A stretch of DNA of 36,117 nt. It comes from an uncultured Bacteroidia bacterium (GTDB taxonomy: Bacteria; Bacteroidota; Bacteroidia; Bacteroidales; F082). The stretch is taken from NCBI GenBank assembly GCA_902767725.1, contig CACXIM010000072.1:1-36117 (forward strand), given 5' to 3'. Numbering within the stretch: the first letter of the stretch is position 1; every line of letters starts with the position of its first letter. The notes below the pieces were generated by a model. The model was not told where the DNA came from. It was given only the letters and a program-made list of their open reading frames with translations, and ran no database searches. The position numbers and the translations under genes are program-made. Below are positions 28,944-36,117 of the stretch, piece after piece.

Positions 28944-30569
28944 TTACCAGTCTTTATCGGATTTCTTTTTGGGTTGTTGACGGACCTTCTGTTCGTTGAC
29001 CTTTTCCATGGTCTTCTTTTCTTGGTTTTCAAGGGCATCCAGCATGCGTTGGGCATCGTCTTTCGACATCTGCTGGTTTTGCTGCTGCTGTTGTTGCTGC
29101 TGTTGCTGGTCTTGGTTCTGCTGTTGGTCCTGCTGTTGCTCTTGGTCTTGTTGGTCTTGCTGCTGGTCCTGTTGTTGTTGATCCTGCTGCTGGTTGTCGC
29201 CTTCACTCTTTTCAAAGATGGCGGTGACCTCCACATCGAAGTCGGGCATGGTGAAGAAGTTGCCCAACGGCTGCACCTTCACGGCGGTGTCACCCACCTG
29301 ATGGATGACATATTCCTTGAACTTATAACCAGGCTCGGGAGCATTGTCGAGCTTCACCGTCTCGCGGCGTGTGGCCTCGGTCTGGTCAAGAAGCACGTGA
29401 CCACCTTCGATGGTCGTGTCGGCTTCCACCTTGTAATAATCGGTGGCTTCAACAAAAGTGGCCTTAACCGTCACGTCGTTGTCGAGCATCTGGAACATGT
29501 TGTCGTCCGACACAGGCGCCGAATCAGTGGCATCCCTGTCGCTGACCACTCGAAGGTCGCCCAGCTGGTAGCCTTTGTCGGGACGCACAATGATACCGAC
29601 GTTGTCGCCTGGCTTGACGAGGCTGTCTGTCACCGAGATGGTGCCGTTGGCCACACTGTCGATGCTAACTTTCAAGGCACTACGGAAGGTGGCCGTCACC
29701 GTCACGTCGAAGTTGGGCATCTTGAAGTTGTTCTTATTGACCGGCACTGTGTCGTTGCGTTTGCCCGTGCGGTATACGATGAACTTGTCAAGCACAAAGT
29801 CGTTCTCGCCTTGGGCTTCCAAAGTGACCTGCTGGCCTTCGACGGCCTTGCTGCGGTCGGCCTTCACCGCACCGTTTTTGATGTTCTTGTCGATTTCAAT
29901 CTTATGTGCCTGCTTGAACTCAGCCGTCACCAACACGTCGAACTTGGGCATGACGAAGCTGCTACCGCTCACATCCACCGTGACTTGTTGGTTATCGGCT
30001 CGCACTACGATATACTGCGACAAGGCGTAATCCTTGTCGGGCTGAGATTTCAGCGTGATACGCTGACCATTGAAGGCCTCTTTTTCCTTCACCTCCACCC
30101 TACCATGTTCGGGCTGCACCACTTGAATCTTGCTCTTCACCAGATGGGCGCGGCAATACTCGAGGTTGTACAAAGCATTCGCATTCTCAGGGTTCAGCTT
30201 CAGCGACACCTTATATATATTAAAGGCGTCGTAATACTTGTCCCGCGCCAGCAGGCAGTTGCCCATGTTGAACACCGCATCCGACTTCAGTTTGGCATCG
30301 GGCGACATCTCCACCACCTTCTCAAAAGTGTTGTAAGCGCTGTCGTACTGCTGCATGCCGTAGTAGGCGTCACCTAGGTTGAAAATAGCCTTAGTGTTGT
30401 TAGGGCTTGCCTCTATGACTTCCTTGTATTTGGTGATGGCCTCAGCATAATTCGCCTTTTTGTATTGACGGTTGCCTTTTCGGATGACCTTTTCATCATT
30501 CTGTGCCGAAACCGTCAGCGCAGAAGATAGAAAAATTATGATTGTCAGATATTTAACAAGCTTATTCAT
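28944..30569 (-). CDS. batC: BatC: TPR protein with inserted InlB-type beta repeats
   Basis: 541 residues, about twice the length I expect for BatC. A signal peptide (to about 22) is followed by TPR repeats (about 25-145; AEAITKYKEVIEASPNNTKA, AFNIYKVSLKLNPENANALY). Then come four similar modules at about 147-220, 221-297, 298-374 and 375-454, each ending in a pattern like F-x-MP-x-FDV-x-VTA-x-F; this matches divergent InlB B-repeat domains. A Gln/Asp-rich stretch (459-500) and the conserved BatC end (MSKDDAQRMLDALENQEKKT, ending KSDKDW) finish it. The open frame extends upstream to 30725, but the ATG at 30569 begins the signal peptide and overlaps the batB stop by 8 bp. Confidence 0.93.
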   Translation of the reverse strand: MNKLVKYLTIIIFLSSALTVSAQNDEKVIRKGNRQYKKANYAEAITKYKEVIEASPNNTKAIFNLGDAYYGMQQYDSAYNTFEKVVEMSPDAKLKSDAVFNMGNCLLARDKYYDAFNIYKVSLKLNPENANALYNLEYCRAHLVKSKIQVVQPEHGRVEVKEKEAFNGQRITLKSQPDKDYALSQYIVVRADNQQVTVDVSGSSFVMPKFDVLVTAEFKQAHKIEIDKNIKNGAVKADRSKAVEGQQVTLEAQGENDFVLDKFIVYRTGKRNDTVPVNKNNFKMPNFDVTVTATFRSALKVSIDSVANGTISVTDSLVKPGDNVGIIVRPDKGYQLGDLRVVSDRDATDSAPVSDDNMFQMLDNDVTVKATFVEATDYYKVEADTTIEGGHVLLDQTEATRRETVKLDNAPEPGYKFKEYVIHQVGDTAVKVQPLGNFFTMPDFDVEVTAIFEKSEGDNQQQDQQQQDQQQDQQDQEQQQDQQQNQDQQQQQQQQQQNQQMSKDDAQRMLDALENQEKKTMEKVNEQKVRQQPKKKSDKDW

Positions 30570-31614
30570 CTTTCTTCTCAAAAATATTAAACTTCCTCTC
30601 CCAGCCTCTTTTGCCCGCCGAGATAAATATCTCAATGAGCAGGAGGACGATGGCAGCACCCACAAACCATTGGAACTGGTCCTCATAGTCAGTGAAGACC
30701 TTAGCCTCGATCTCCGTCTTGTCAAGTTTGCTGATGTCGTCGTAAATTTTACTTAAGCCCACGTTGGAATTGCTGGCACGGACATATATGCCGTTACCTG
30801 CAGAGGCAATCTTCTGCAACATCTGTTCATCGAGGCGAGTGATGATGGTCGTGCCGTTTCTATCCTTACGGTAGCCTGTCTGATGACCGTACTGGTTGTA
30901 CTCTGGAATCGGGGCACCATCAGGCAGGCCCATACCAATGGTATAGATATGCACACCTTGTTTGGCCGCTTCTTGTGCAGCCTTCACAGCGGCATCGTTC
31001 TCATGGTCTTCACCGTCAGAGATGATGACGATGGCGCGACTGTGTGTCTCATCGGGGAACGACTTCAGAGCCAGATTGATGGCCTCAGCGACGGCCGTAC
31101 CCTGCGACGCCACAAGTTTTGTGTTGATGGTCGAAAGAAACATCTTCGCCGCCGAATAGTCAGTGGTGATGGGCAACTGCACGAAAGCCTTGTCGGCAAA
31201 AACAATGATGCCGAGGCGGTCACCGCGCATATCGCTAATGAGCTTGTTGATAGCCTGTTTAGAGCGTTCCAGACGGCTGGGAACGATGTCCTCGGCATTC
31301 ATTGAGTTCGATACGTCGACAGCGATGTAAAGATCGATGCCTTCGCGCTTCACCTCCTCCATCTTACTACCACTCTGCAAGTTAGCCAAAGCAAAGATAG
31401 AACAAACAATGATAAGAAGGAAAATGATGAACTTGAGCGTTGCACGACGCGAAGAATAACTCGGCACCAATTGTTTGCGCATCTCGATATGTGCAAAACG
31501 CTGAAAACGCCGCTTCTGCCCGAGGCGGAACAGGATATAAATGATGACCAATACTGGGACAATCAACAACCAGTAGAGGTATTCGGGATGTTCGAATCGC
31601 AATACGTTTTCCAT
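30562..31614 (-). CDS. batB: BatB: membrane-anchored von Willebrand factor A protein
   Basis: 350 residues. Two N-terminal membrane helices (about 12-30 and 60-80) and a C-terminal one (about 316-338) flank a periplasmic VWA domain. The metal-ion adhesion site motif is DVSNS (100-104), and the domain continues with LGIIVFADKAFVQLPITTDY and AIVIISDGEDHEND. VWA domains of this kind bind protein partners through a divalent metal. It starts 4 bp after batA ends and overlaps batC by 8 bp, so translation is probably coupled. Confidence 0.95.
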   Translation of the reverse strand: MENVLRFEHPEYLYWLLIVPVLVIIYILFRLGQKRRFQRFAHIEMRKQLVPSYSSRRATLKFIIFLLIIVCSIFALANLQSGSKMEEVKREGIDLYIAVDVSNSMNAEDIVPSRLERSKQAINKLISDMRGDRLGIIVFADKAFVQLPITTDYSAAKMFLSTINTKLVASQGTAVAEAINLALKSFPDETHSRAIVIISDGEDHENDAAVKAAQEAAKQGVHIYTIGMGLPDGAPIPEYNQYGHQTGYRKDRNGTTIITRLDEQMLQKIASAGNGIYVRASNSNVGLSKIYDDISKLDKTEIEAKVFTDYEDQFQWFVGAAIVLLLIEIFISAGKRGWERKFNIFEKKDE

Positions 31615-31618
31615 AGCT

Positions 31619-32620
31619 TTAATCCGTTAAAGTTCTGAAAATAGTTTTACGCAGTAAGAACTCGAGCAGCAACAGGGCGATGGCCCAAGCCACCAATGGA
31701 TAGAACTCCTCGTGGAGGCGGCGGAACTCCGTCACCTCGATCTTTGAGCGCTCCAATTTGTCGATTTCCTGATAGATCTCGTCCAACTTCTTGTTATTGT
31801 TGGCACGGAAGTACTTGCCACCTGTCGAGGTAGCGATGGTGGTCAGCAGCTTCTCATCAATTTCAACCTTCATCTGTTGCATGACCGTTCTGCCGAAGAA
31901 ATCCTGCACGGGATAAGGTGCAGTGCCGTATGTGCCCACACCGATGGTGTAGACGCGGATGCCATACAGCTTGGCGATTTCAGCTGCTGTATAAGGGTCG
32001 ACTGAGCCGGCGTTGTTCATACCATCGGTCAGCAAGATAACTACCTTGGAGACAGCCTCGCTATCTTTGAGTCGGCTGATGGCCGTGGCCAACCCATCGC
32101 CGATGGCAGTGCCGTCATCGATGAGGCCGTTCTTCATTTCGGCCAACATGTTGAGCATCACACCATGGTCGGTGGTCAGAGGCACCTGTGTGAAGGTTTC
32201 TCCAGAGAAGATGACCAATCCCATACGGTCGCCGGGACGGTCTTTCACGAAGTCGGAGGCTACCTGTTTGGCTGCGGTCAAACGGTCGGGCTTGAGGTCA
32301 CGGGCCAGCATGGAACCGGAGACGTCCATGGCCATAACGATGTCGATACCTTCGATGTTGGAGGTCGAGTTGGTCGACGAACTCTGCGGACGGGCCAAGG
32401 CCACGATGAGCAGTGCCAAGGCAGCCATCTTCAAGGCAAAGAGCAGGTGACGGAACCATGCCTTCCATGTCCTCGGCAACTTGACCATACCTTTCAGGTC
32501 GGAGAAGGTCACGGCCGCCTCTTGTTTCTTGTGGCGCAGGATATACCAAATGATAGCCAGCGGCACCAAGAGCAAAAGCCACAGCAACTTGGGATTCGCA
32601 AATTCAATGTTCTCAAACAT
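31619..32620 (-). CDS. batA: BatA: membrane-anchored von Willebrand factor A protein
   Basis: 333 residues with the same layout as BatB: membrane helices near 11-28 and 58-77, a VWA domain with metal site DVSGS (99-103), MGLVIFSGETFTQVPLTTDH and VVILLTDGMNNAGS, and a C-terminal helix near 312-330. BatA and BatB are paralogues, expected to act together at the inner membrane with the MoxR ATPase. Its ATG overlaps the end of the upstream gene by 8 bp. Confidence 0.95.
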   Translation of the reverse strand: MFENIEFANPKLLWLLLLVPLAIIWYILRHKKQEAAVTFSDLKGMVKLPRTWKAWFRHLLFALKMAALALLIVALARPQSSSTNSTSNIEGIDIVMAMDVSGSMLARDLKPDRLTAAKQVASDFVKDRPGDRMGLVIFSGETFTQVPLTTDHGVMLNMLAEMKNGLIDDGTAIGDGLATAISRLKDSEAVSKVVILLTDGMNNAGSVDPYTAAEIAKLYGIRVYTIGVGTYGTAPYPVQDFFGRTVMQQMKVEIDEKLLTTIATSTGGKYFRANNNKKLDEIYQEIDKLERSKIEVTEFRRLHEEFYPLVAWAIALLLLEFLLRKTIFRTLTD

Positions 32621-33641
32621 CTTTCACCTCCTCCTTTACTGCAGGCTCTTCCTGCTTCTGCTTTTTCATCTCGGCGAGTCGCGCTTCTTCCTCTGCTTTG
32701 CGCTGCTTGTATTGCGCATAACTCTCGTTGACGAACTCCGTCATACTCGTCATGGCATTCTCGCTTTCCAGATTGGAGCTCGAATATTTGGCGAACTTCA
32801 CCAAATCGGCGACTTCCATGGTATCCTTCAGCTTGTTGTAGGTCTCTTGCGAGAAATGCAGCGGTTTGACTTCCTCCAAAATGTCATCGGTGGTCATCTC
32901 GACGGCATTCACGCCAAACTGGCCTTCGATGTATTCACGTGCGATGTCGGTCAGCGAGGAGAAATATTCCTTCACCTTGCCCGATTGCCAGAGTTTCTGC
33001 TGACGCAGATTCTCCAAGTCACCCACTGCCTTGTCGTAAGGCGGAATGACAGGACCACGGACGATGTTGCCATCGGCATCCACCTTGGGTTTGCGGTGCT
33101 TCCTCCAATACCAAATGCCAATGACAAGTAAGGCCAACAGCAAAGCACCGAGGATCCAGGGAAACACCTCTTTGAACTTCACAGGCGCGGCAATGGGCTC
33201 CACAATGGGCTTGTAAGCCATGGTGGTGTCGACCGTCATGGTCGTCGAATAAAGACGGATGGGGGCGGTATAGGCATTCAAACGGTTTGGGTCGTCGAAC
33301 GAACGTGCATATTTCAATGCAATAGGCGGCACCTGCACTTGTCCCGTGTCGAACGTCATCAGCGTCAGCTGCTGCTTCACGATGACATTACTGTCGGCAT
33401 CGGCGGTGCGTTCCACCTCGCTGCGCTTGATGATGTCGAGCTGTTCCGACAGCGTGTCAGTGGCGAAATCGTTCCATTCCACAAACCAGCCGTAAGGCAC
33501 CTTGAGACTCAGGTCGAGCGTGAAAGGCTTGCCCACCTGCACATCCGTGCTTTCGACCTTGCCTTCCACCTCCACGTTCTGCGCCTTGAGGCCACCGAGC
33601 AGGGCGAATGTCGCCATCAAAAACATTATGGTTTTCTTCAT
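32613..33641 (-). CDS. Bat-operon membrane protein upstream of BatA (DUF4381-like layout)
   Basis: 342 residues. A signal peptide (ending KAQ at about 21), a beta-rich periplasmic domain (VGKPFTLDLSLKVPYGWFVE and VPPIALKYARSF), one membrane helix (about 160-180) and a cytoplasmic helical part (LENLRQQKLWQSGKVKEYFS; IEGQFGVNAVEMTTDDILEE) ending in a Lys/Glu-rich tail. The layout resembles a half-size BatD. Proteins of this kind accompany DUF58 and VWA genes in Bacteroidota. It overlaps the DUF58 gene by 4 bp and batA by 8 bp. The precise family name is uncertain. Confidence 0.8.
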   Translation of the reverse strand: MKKTIMFLMATFALLGGLKAQNVEVEGKVESTDVQVGKPFTLDLSLKVPYGWFVEWNDFATDTLSEQLDIIKRSEVERTADADSNVIVKQQLTLMTFDTGQVQVPPIALKYARSFDDPNRLNAYTAPIRLYSTTMTVDTTMAYKPIVEPIAAPVKFKEVFPWILGALLLALLVIGIWYWRKHRKPKVDADGNIVRGPVIPPYDKAVGDLENLRQQKLWQSGKVKEYFSSLTDIAREYIEGQFGVNAVEMTTDDILEEVKPLHFSQETYNKLKDTMEVADLVKFAKYSSSNLESENAMTSMTEFVNESYAQYKQRKAEEEARLAEMKKQKQEEPAVKEEVKDV

Positions 33642-34516
33642 CTTCTTGCCTCCCTTTTCTTAAAGAGTTGCATCAAAGGTTTCACATAGTCTTCATCGGT
33701 GTAAATCAGCGAGTTGTCGATACCATGTTTGGTAAACTCGCGATTCAGTTCCGCTGATTTGTATTGGATCATCTGCTGGTAGGCACGGTTCCATGCGCGA
33801 CTTGAGGTGTCGACCCAGCGTTCCTTGCCTGTCTCCGAGTCGCGGAATTTCACCAAGCCTACCTTCGGGATGTCCATCTCGCGGCGGTCGGTGATGCGCA
33901 AGGCGACGAGGTCGTGCTTGTTGGCACAGATCTGCATCTCCTTCTCGAAGCTCTTGTCCGTCATGAAGTCGGAGATGAGGAAGGCTGTGGTGCGGCGCTT
34001 GATGGCCGAGGTCAGGAAGCGCAGGCCCTCACCGATGTCGGTGCCGCGTTCCGTCGGCTTGAAGTCGACAATCTCGCGGATGATGCGCAGGATATGTGAG
34101 CTACCTTTCTTGGGCGGGATGAACTTCTCAATCTTGCTGCTGAAGAAAATCACGCCCACCTTGTCGTTGTTCTGGATGGCAGAAAACGCCAAGACGGCTG
34201 CCAATTCGGCAGTCAGGTCACGCTTCGACTGGCTCTGCGAGCCGAAATCATTGGAACCCGACACGTCGATGAGCAGCATGACCGTCATCTCACGCTCTTC
34301 CTCGAAGATCTTGACGAAAGGCTTGTTGAAGCGGGCGGTGACGTTCCAGTCGATGTTGCGGATGTCATCGCCATATTCGTACTCACGCACCTCGCTGAAG
34401 GTCATACCACGCCCCTTGAAGGCACTGTGGTACTGTCCCGAGAAGATGTGGTTCGAGAGGCCTCGCGTCTTGATCTCGATCTTGCGGACTTTCTTGAATA
34501 TTTCTGTTGATTCCAT
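33638..34516 (-). CDS. DUF58 domain protein of the MoxR-Bat operon
   Basis: 292 residues, cytoplasmic, with no membrane helix. The DUF58 hallmark is YEYGDDIRNIDWNVTAR (46-62). A degenerate VWA-like metal site follows in LLIDVSGSND (DVSGS at 84-88). Later motifs include VGVIFFSSKIEKFIPP and AFLISDFMTD. DUF58 proteins are usually encoded between a MoxR ATPase and VWA proteins and probably link the two. Here moxR precedes it, separated by a 115-bp gap holding a dispersed element. The plus-strand frame here is a shadow. Confidence 0.93.
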   Translation of the reverse strand: MESTEIFKKVRKIEIKTRGLSNHIFSGQYHSAFKGRGMTFSEVREYEYGDDIRNIDWNVTARFNKPFVKIFEEEREMTVMLLIDVSGSNDFGSQSQSKRDLTAELAAVLAFSAIQNNDKVGVIFFSSKIEKFIPPKKGSSHILRIIREIVDFKPTERGTDIGEGLRFLTSAIKRRTTAFLISDFMTDKSFEKEMQICANKHDLVALRITDRREMDIPKVGLVKFRDSETGKERWVDTSSRAWNRAYQQMIQYKSAELNREFTKHGIDNSLIYTDEDYVKPLMQLFKKREARR

Positions 34517-34542
34517 ATTTTAAACCATCATTTTTTCTTTTT

Positions 34543-34630
34543 TCGGCATGGGGTTTACACCCCGTTCGCCGTTTGTCGGCAGGGGTTTACACCGCCTGCC
34601 TACACTGCTGTCGTCCCTACGGGACTTGGT
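34543..34630. repeat. Triple-hairpin dispersed element, copy in moxR-DUF58 gap
   Basis: TCGGCATGGGGTTTACACCC, then GTCGGCAGGGGTTTACACCG, CCTGCCTACACTGCTG and CGTCCCTACGGGAC. It follows the order of the copy at 28849-28935 closely. On the minus strand it starts within a few bases of the moxR stop codon (34632-34634). Confidence 0.88.
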
Positions 34631-34631
34631 T

Positions 34632-35624
34632 TTACGGCACTTCGATGGTATTTAGGATTTCATTAATAATCTCTTCTGTTGTGATGTTTTCAGCTTCAGC
34701 CTCGTAGGTCAAACCGATACGGTGGCGCAATACGTCGGGAGCCACGGCACGGATGTCCTCGGGGATGACGTAGCCACGGTGCTTGATAAAAGCGTAGGCC
34801 TTGGCTGCCAATGCCAGGTTGATGGTGGCACGAGGCGATCCGCCGTAGCTGATCATATTGGCGAACTTCTTCAGTTTGTAGTCAGAAGGATAACGTGAGG
34901 CGAAGACAATGTCAGTGATATAGTTTTCAATCTTTTCATCGAGATAGATTTCGCGGCACACCTCGCGGGCGCGGATGATATCCTCAGGCTTCACTACGGC
35001 GTTGATTTTCGCTCCAGTGCTGGCAATCTGCTGACGCAGAATCAGTTTCTCCTCTTCCTTTTTGGGGTAGTTGATGACCACCTTCAGCATGAAACGGTCT
35101 ACCTGGGCTTCGGGCAGCGGATAGGTGCCTTCCTGCTCGATGGGGTTTTGGGTAGCCATGACCAAGAAAGGATCCGGCAATTTGAAGGTCTCGTCACCAA
35201 TGGTCACTTGATGCTCTTGCATGGCTTCGAGCAAAGCACTCTGCACCTTGGCAGGAGAACGGTTGATTTCATCTGCCAACACGAAATTGGCAAAGATGGG
35301 GCCGCGACGCACCACAAACTCCTCCTTCTTCTGGCTGTAGATCAGCGTACCGATGAGGTCGGCGGGCAGCAGGTCAGGAGTGAATTGGATACGGGCGAAG
35401 TTGGCATCGATGGCGCTAGCCATGGACTTGATGGCCAAGGTCTTGGCCAGACCTGGCACACCTTCGAGAAGAATGTGTCCGTTGGCCAACAGGCCGATCA
35501 AGAGGCGTTCGGTCATCTGTTTCTGTCCGACGATGACCTTGTTCATTTCGAGGTTGATGAGGTCGAGGAATTGACTCTCACGTTGGATTTTTTCGTTCAG
35601 TTCACGAATGTCAGTTTCGATCAT
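34632..35624 (-). CDS. moxR: MoxR-family AAA+ ATPase
   Basis: AAA+ chaperone-like ATPase, 330 residues, cytoplasmic, thought to mature or activate VWA proteins such as BatA and BatB. Walker A is GVPGLAKT (55-62), Walker B is FVLADEIN (114-121), and the sensor region is ATQNPIEQEGTYPLPEAQ (157-174) with RF following in VDRFML. The C-terminal lid domain includes RYPSDYKLKKFANMISYGGS. It is the first gene of an eight-gene minus-strand operon. A promoter element lies at 35757-35764, leaving a leader of about 125 nt that contains a CGGGAC repeat. Confidence 0.96.
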   Translation of the reverse strand: MIETDIRELNEKIQRESQFLDLINLEMNKVIVGQKQMTERLLIGLLANGHILLEGVPGLAKTLAIKSMASAIDANFARIQFTPDLLPADLIGTLIYSQKKEEFVVRRGPIFANFVLADEINRSPAKVQSALLEAMQEHQVTIGDETFKLPDPFLVMATQNPIEQEGTYPLPEAQVDRFMLKVVINYPKKEEEKLILRQQIASTGAKINAVVKPEDIIRAREVCREIYLDEKIENYITDIVFASRYPSDYKLKKFANMISYGGSPRATINLALAAKAYAFIKHRGYVIPEDIRAVAPDVLRHRIGLTYEAEAENITTEEIINEILNTIEVP

Positions 35625-35667
35625 TTTATGTTGAATTGTTGATTGTTTAATCGTTTAATTGTTGGTT

Positions 35668-35700
35668 GACGCGGGACTTCGGGACGCGGGACACGGGACA
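35668..35700. repeat. CGGGAC tandem repeat in the moxR leader
   Basis: The words GCGGGACTTC, GGGACGCGGGAC and ACGGGAC give about four degenerate copies of (G/A)CGGGAC. It lies between the promoter at 35757 and moxR. AT-rich TTTAATTGTTG-like words flank it towards moxR. Confidence 0.75.
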
Positions 35701-35756
35701 AAAACCCTGCCAACAAGTCACTTTTTCATTTCGCGCAGCCTGCGTCAAAAAGCGTG

Positions 35757-35764
35757 CAAAAATA
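35757..35764 (-). promoter_or_regulatory. -7 promoter element for moxR-bat operon
   Basis: On the minus strand TATTTTTG matches TAnnTTTG. No clear -33 element was seen. Divergent to the element at 35840-35847. Confidence 0.6.
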
Positions 35765-35818
35765 GTCGTTATTCAGGTTGAATAACTCCTATTTAATAAT
35801 TTTATTGCAGAAAAAGGG

Positions 35819-35847
35819 TTGCGGCATCGAAAAAAACTGTAATTTTG
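35819..35847 (+). promoter_or_regulatory. Promoter for a transcript running off the right end
   Basis: TTG at 35819-35821 and TAATTTTG at 35840-35847 (TAnnTTTG) are 18 nt apart, close to the usual Bacteroidota spacing. Transcription would start near 35853. Confidence 0.6.
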
Positions 35848-35852
35848 CAGGC

Positions 35853-36098
35853 AGAAAATCCAGTCAGGGGCAGCGTTACAAACTTTTGTGCGGTAACGGA
35901 TTACATGGCTGGTAGAATAATCCGACCATGGATGGTCCAAACCCATTGTGAGGTACTGTGAAACTTGGTCGATCAATACAACCGTCGGACGGGAAATGGC
36001 GACTGCCAAGCCCTTTATAACTCCGACGAACACAAACCGTACACATTCCAATTGAGTAAAACAGGAGGTAATGTAGAGTGCGGTTTTCTTTTTATACC
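35853..36098 (+). ncRNA. Candidate structured RNA or long leader, unknown family
   Basis: The 490 bp right of moxR contain no convincing gene. Downstream of a good promoter the plus strand can form CGGATTA/TAATCCG (35897-35903 with 35918-35924), GACCAT/ATGGTC (35924-35937), and a nested hairpin GTCGGA...GGG...TGGC-GACT-GCCA...CCC...TCCGAC (35984-36027). Near the end, AAACCG and ACATT (from 36035) can pair with AATGT and CGGTTT (to 36086), followed by TCTTTTT, which looks like a terminator. It could be a small RNA of about 240 nt or the leader of a gene beyond the window. It does not match any riboswitch, tmRNA, RNase P or SRP RNA that I can recall. Low certainty. Confidence 0.35.
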
Positions 36099-36117
36099 TC
36101 AACTTTGTTGATGCAGT

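Noticed and set aside
28974-30377. 467-codon open frame antisense to batC
   Set aside because: Its long Leu run is the complement of the CAG/CAA tract; batC has signal peptide, TPRs and the conserved end.
35773-36102. 109-codon minus-strand open frame at the right edge
   Set aside because: No recognisable pattern, atypical Cys/aromatic composition, and it overlaps the hairpins and promoter elements; better explained as untranslated DNA.

Overview
The window looks like a chromosomal segment of a Bacteroidales bacterium (phylum Bacteroidota). The evidence is the ruvX-def order, the complete moxR-DUF58-batABCDE aerotolerance operon, a DUF4294 protein, a protein with a type IX secretion C-terminal domain, many lipoproteins, and repeated TAnnTTTG promoter -7 elements with essentially no Shine-Dalgarno sequences. 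Family or genus cannot be fixed from the sequence. No rRNA, CRISPR array, phage or transposase gene was seen.

Layout. 1-853: 3' part of metK. 899-2496 (minus): ruvX, def and a TPR lipoprotein. 2589-2663: tRNA-His. 2802-3974: oppC. 4184-4265: tRNA-Leu(UAG), then tig, clpP and clpX (4297-7700). 7811-8506: DUF4294 protein. 8574-11512 (minus): cvpA, a 23S-IVP-type four-helix bundle protein, an M64 metallopeptidase and a small secreted protein. 11597-16228: several lipoproteins or secreted proteins that share modules. 16321-18105: an OppD-OppF fusion ATPase. 18087-19636 (minus): an interrupted M49-like metallopeptidase lipoprotein. 19783-23025 (minus): acyl-CoA dehydrogenase and a biotin carboxylase/BCCP subunit. 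23153-26038 (minus): a large secreted protein carrying a type IX sorting domain. 26145-35624 (minus): the full moxR-bat operon. 35625-36117: an untranslated stretch with divergent promoters and a possible structured RNA.

The core genes group into protein quality control (trigger factor, ClpP, ClpX, peptide deformylase), oligopeptide uptake (OppC and OppDF at two separate loci), acyl-CoA/biotin-dependent carboxylation chemistry, and the membrane-bound von Willebrand factor A (Bat) complex with its MoxR chaperone.

Two things stand out. First, nearly every intercistronic gap that is not a simple terminator holds a short structured repeat. At least eight distinct families occur, often starting within about 20 nt after a stop codon. 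A further palindromic element lies in frame inside the opp genes, in two different reading frames. An IVP-type gene is bracketed by inverted octamer/heptamer arrays. Second, four genes carry frame-breaking or start-disrupting indels: clpP has a perfect 14-bp tandem duplication over its start, clpX lacks about 7 nt, a small lipoprotein gene lacks an internal segment, and the M49-like peptidase lacks roughly 100 nt. These may be real or may reflect assembly problems; reads would decide. BatC is also unusual in carrying four InlB-type beta repeats between its TPR and Gln-rich regions.
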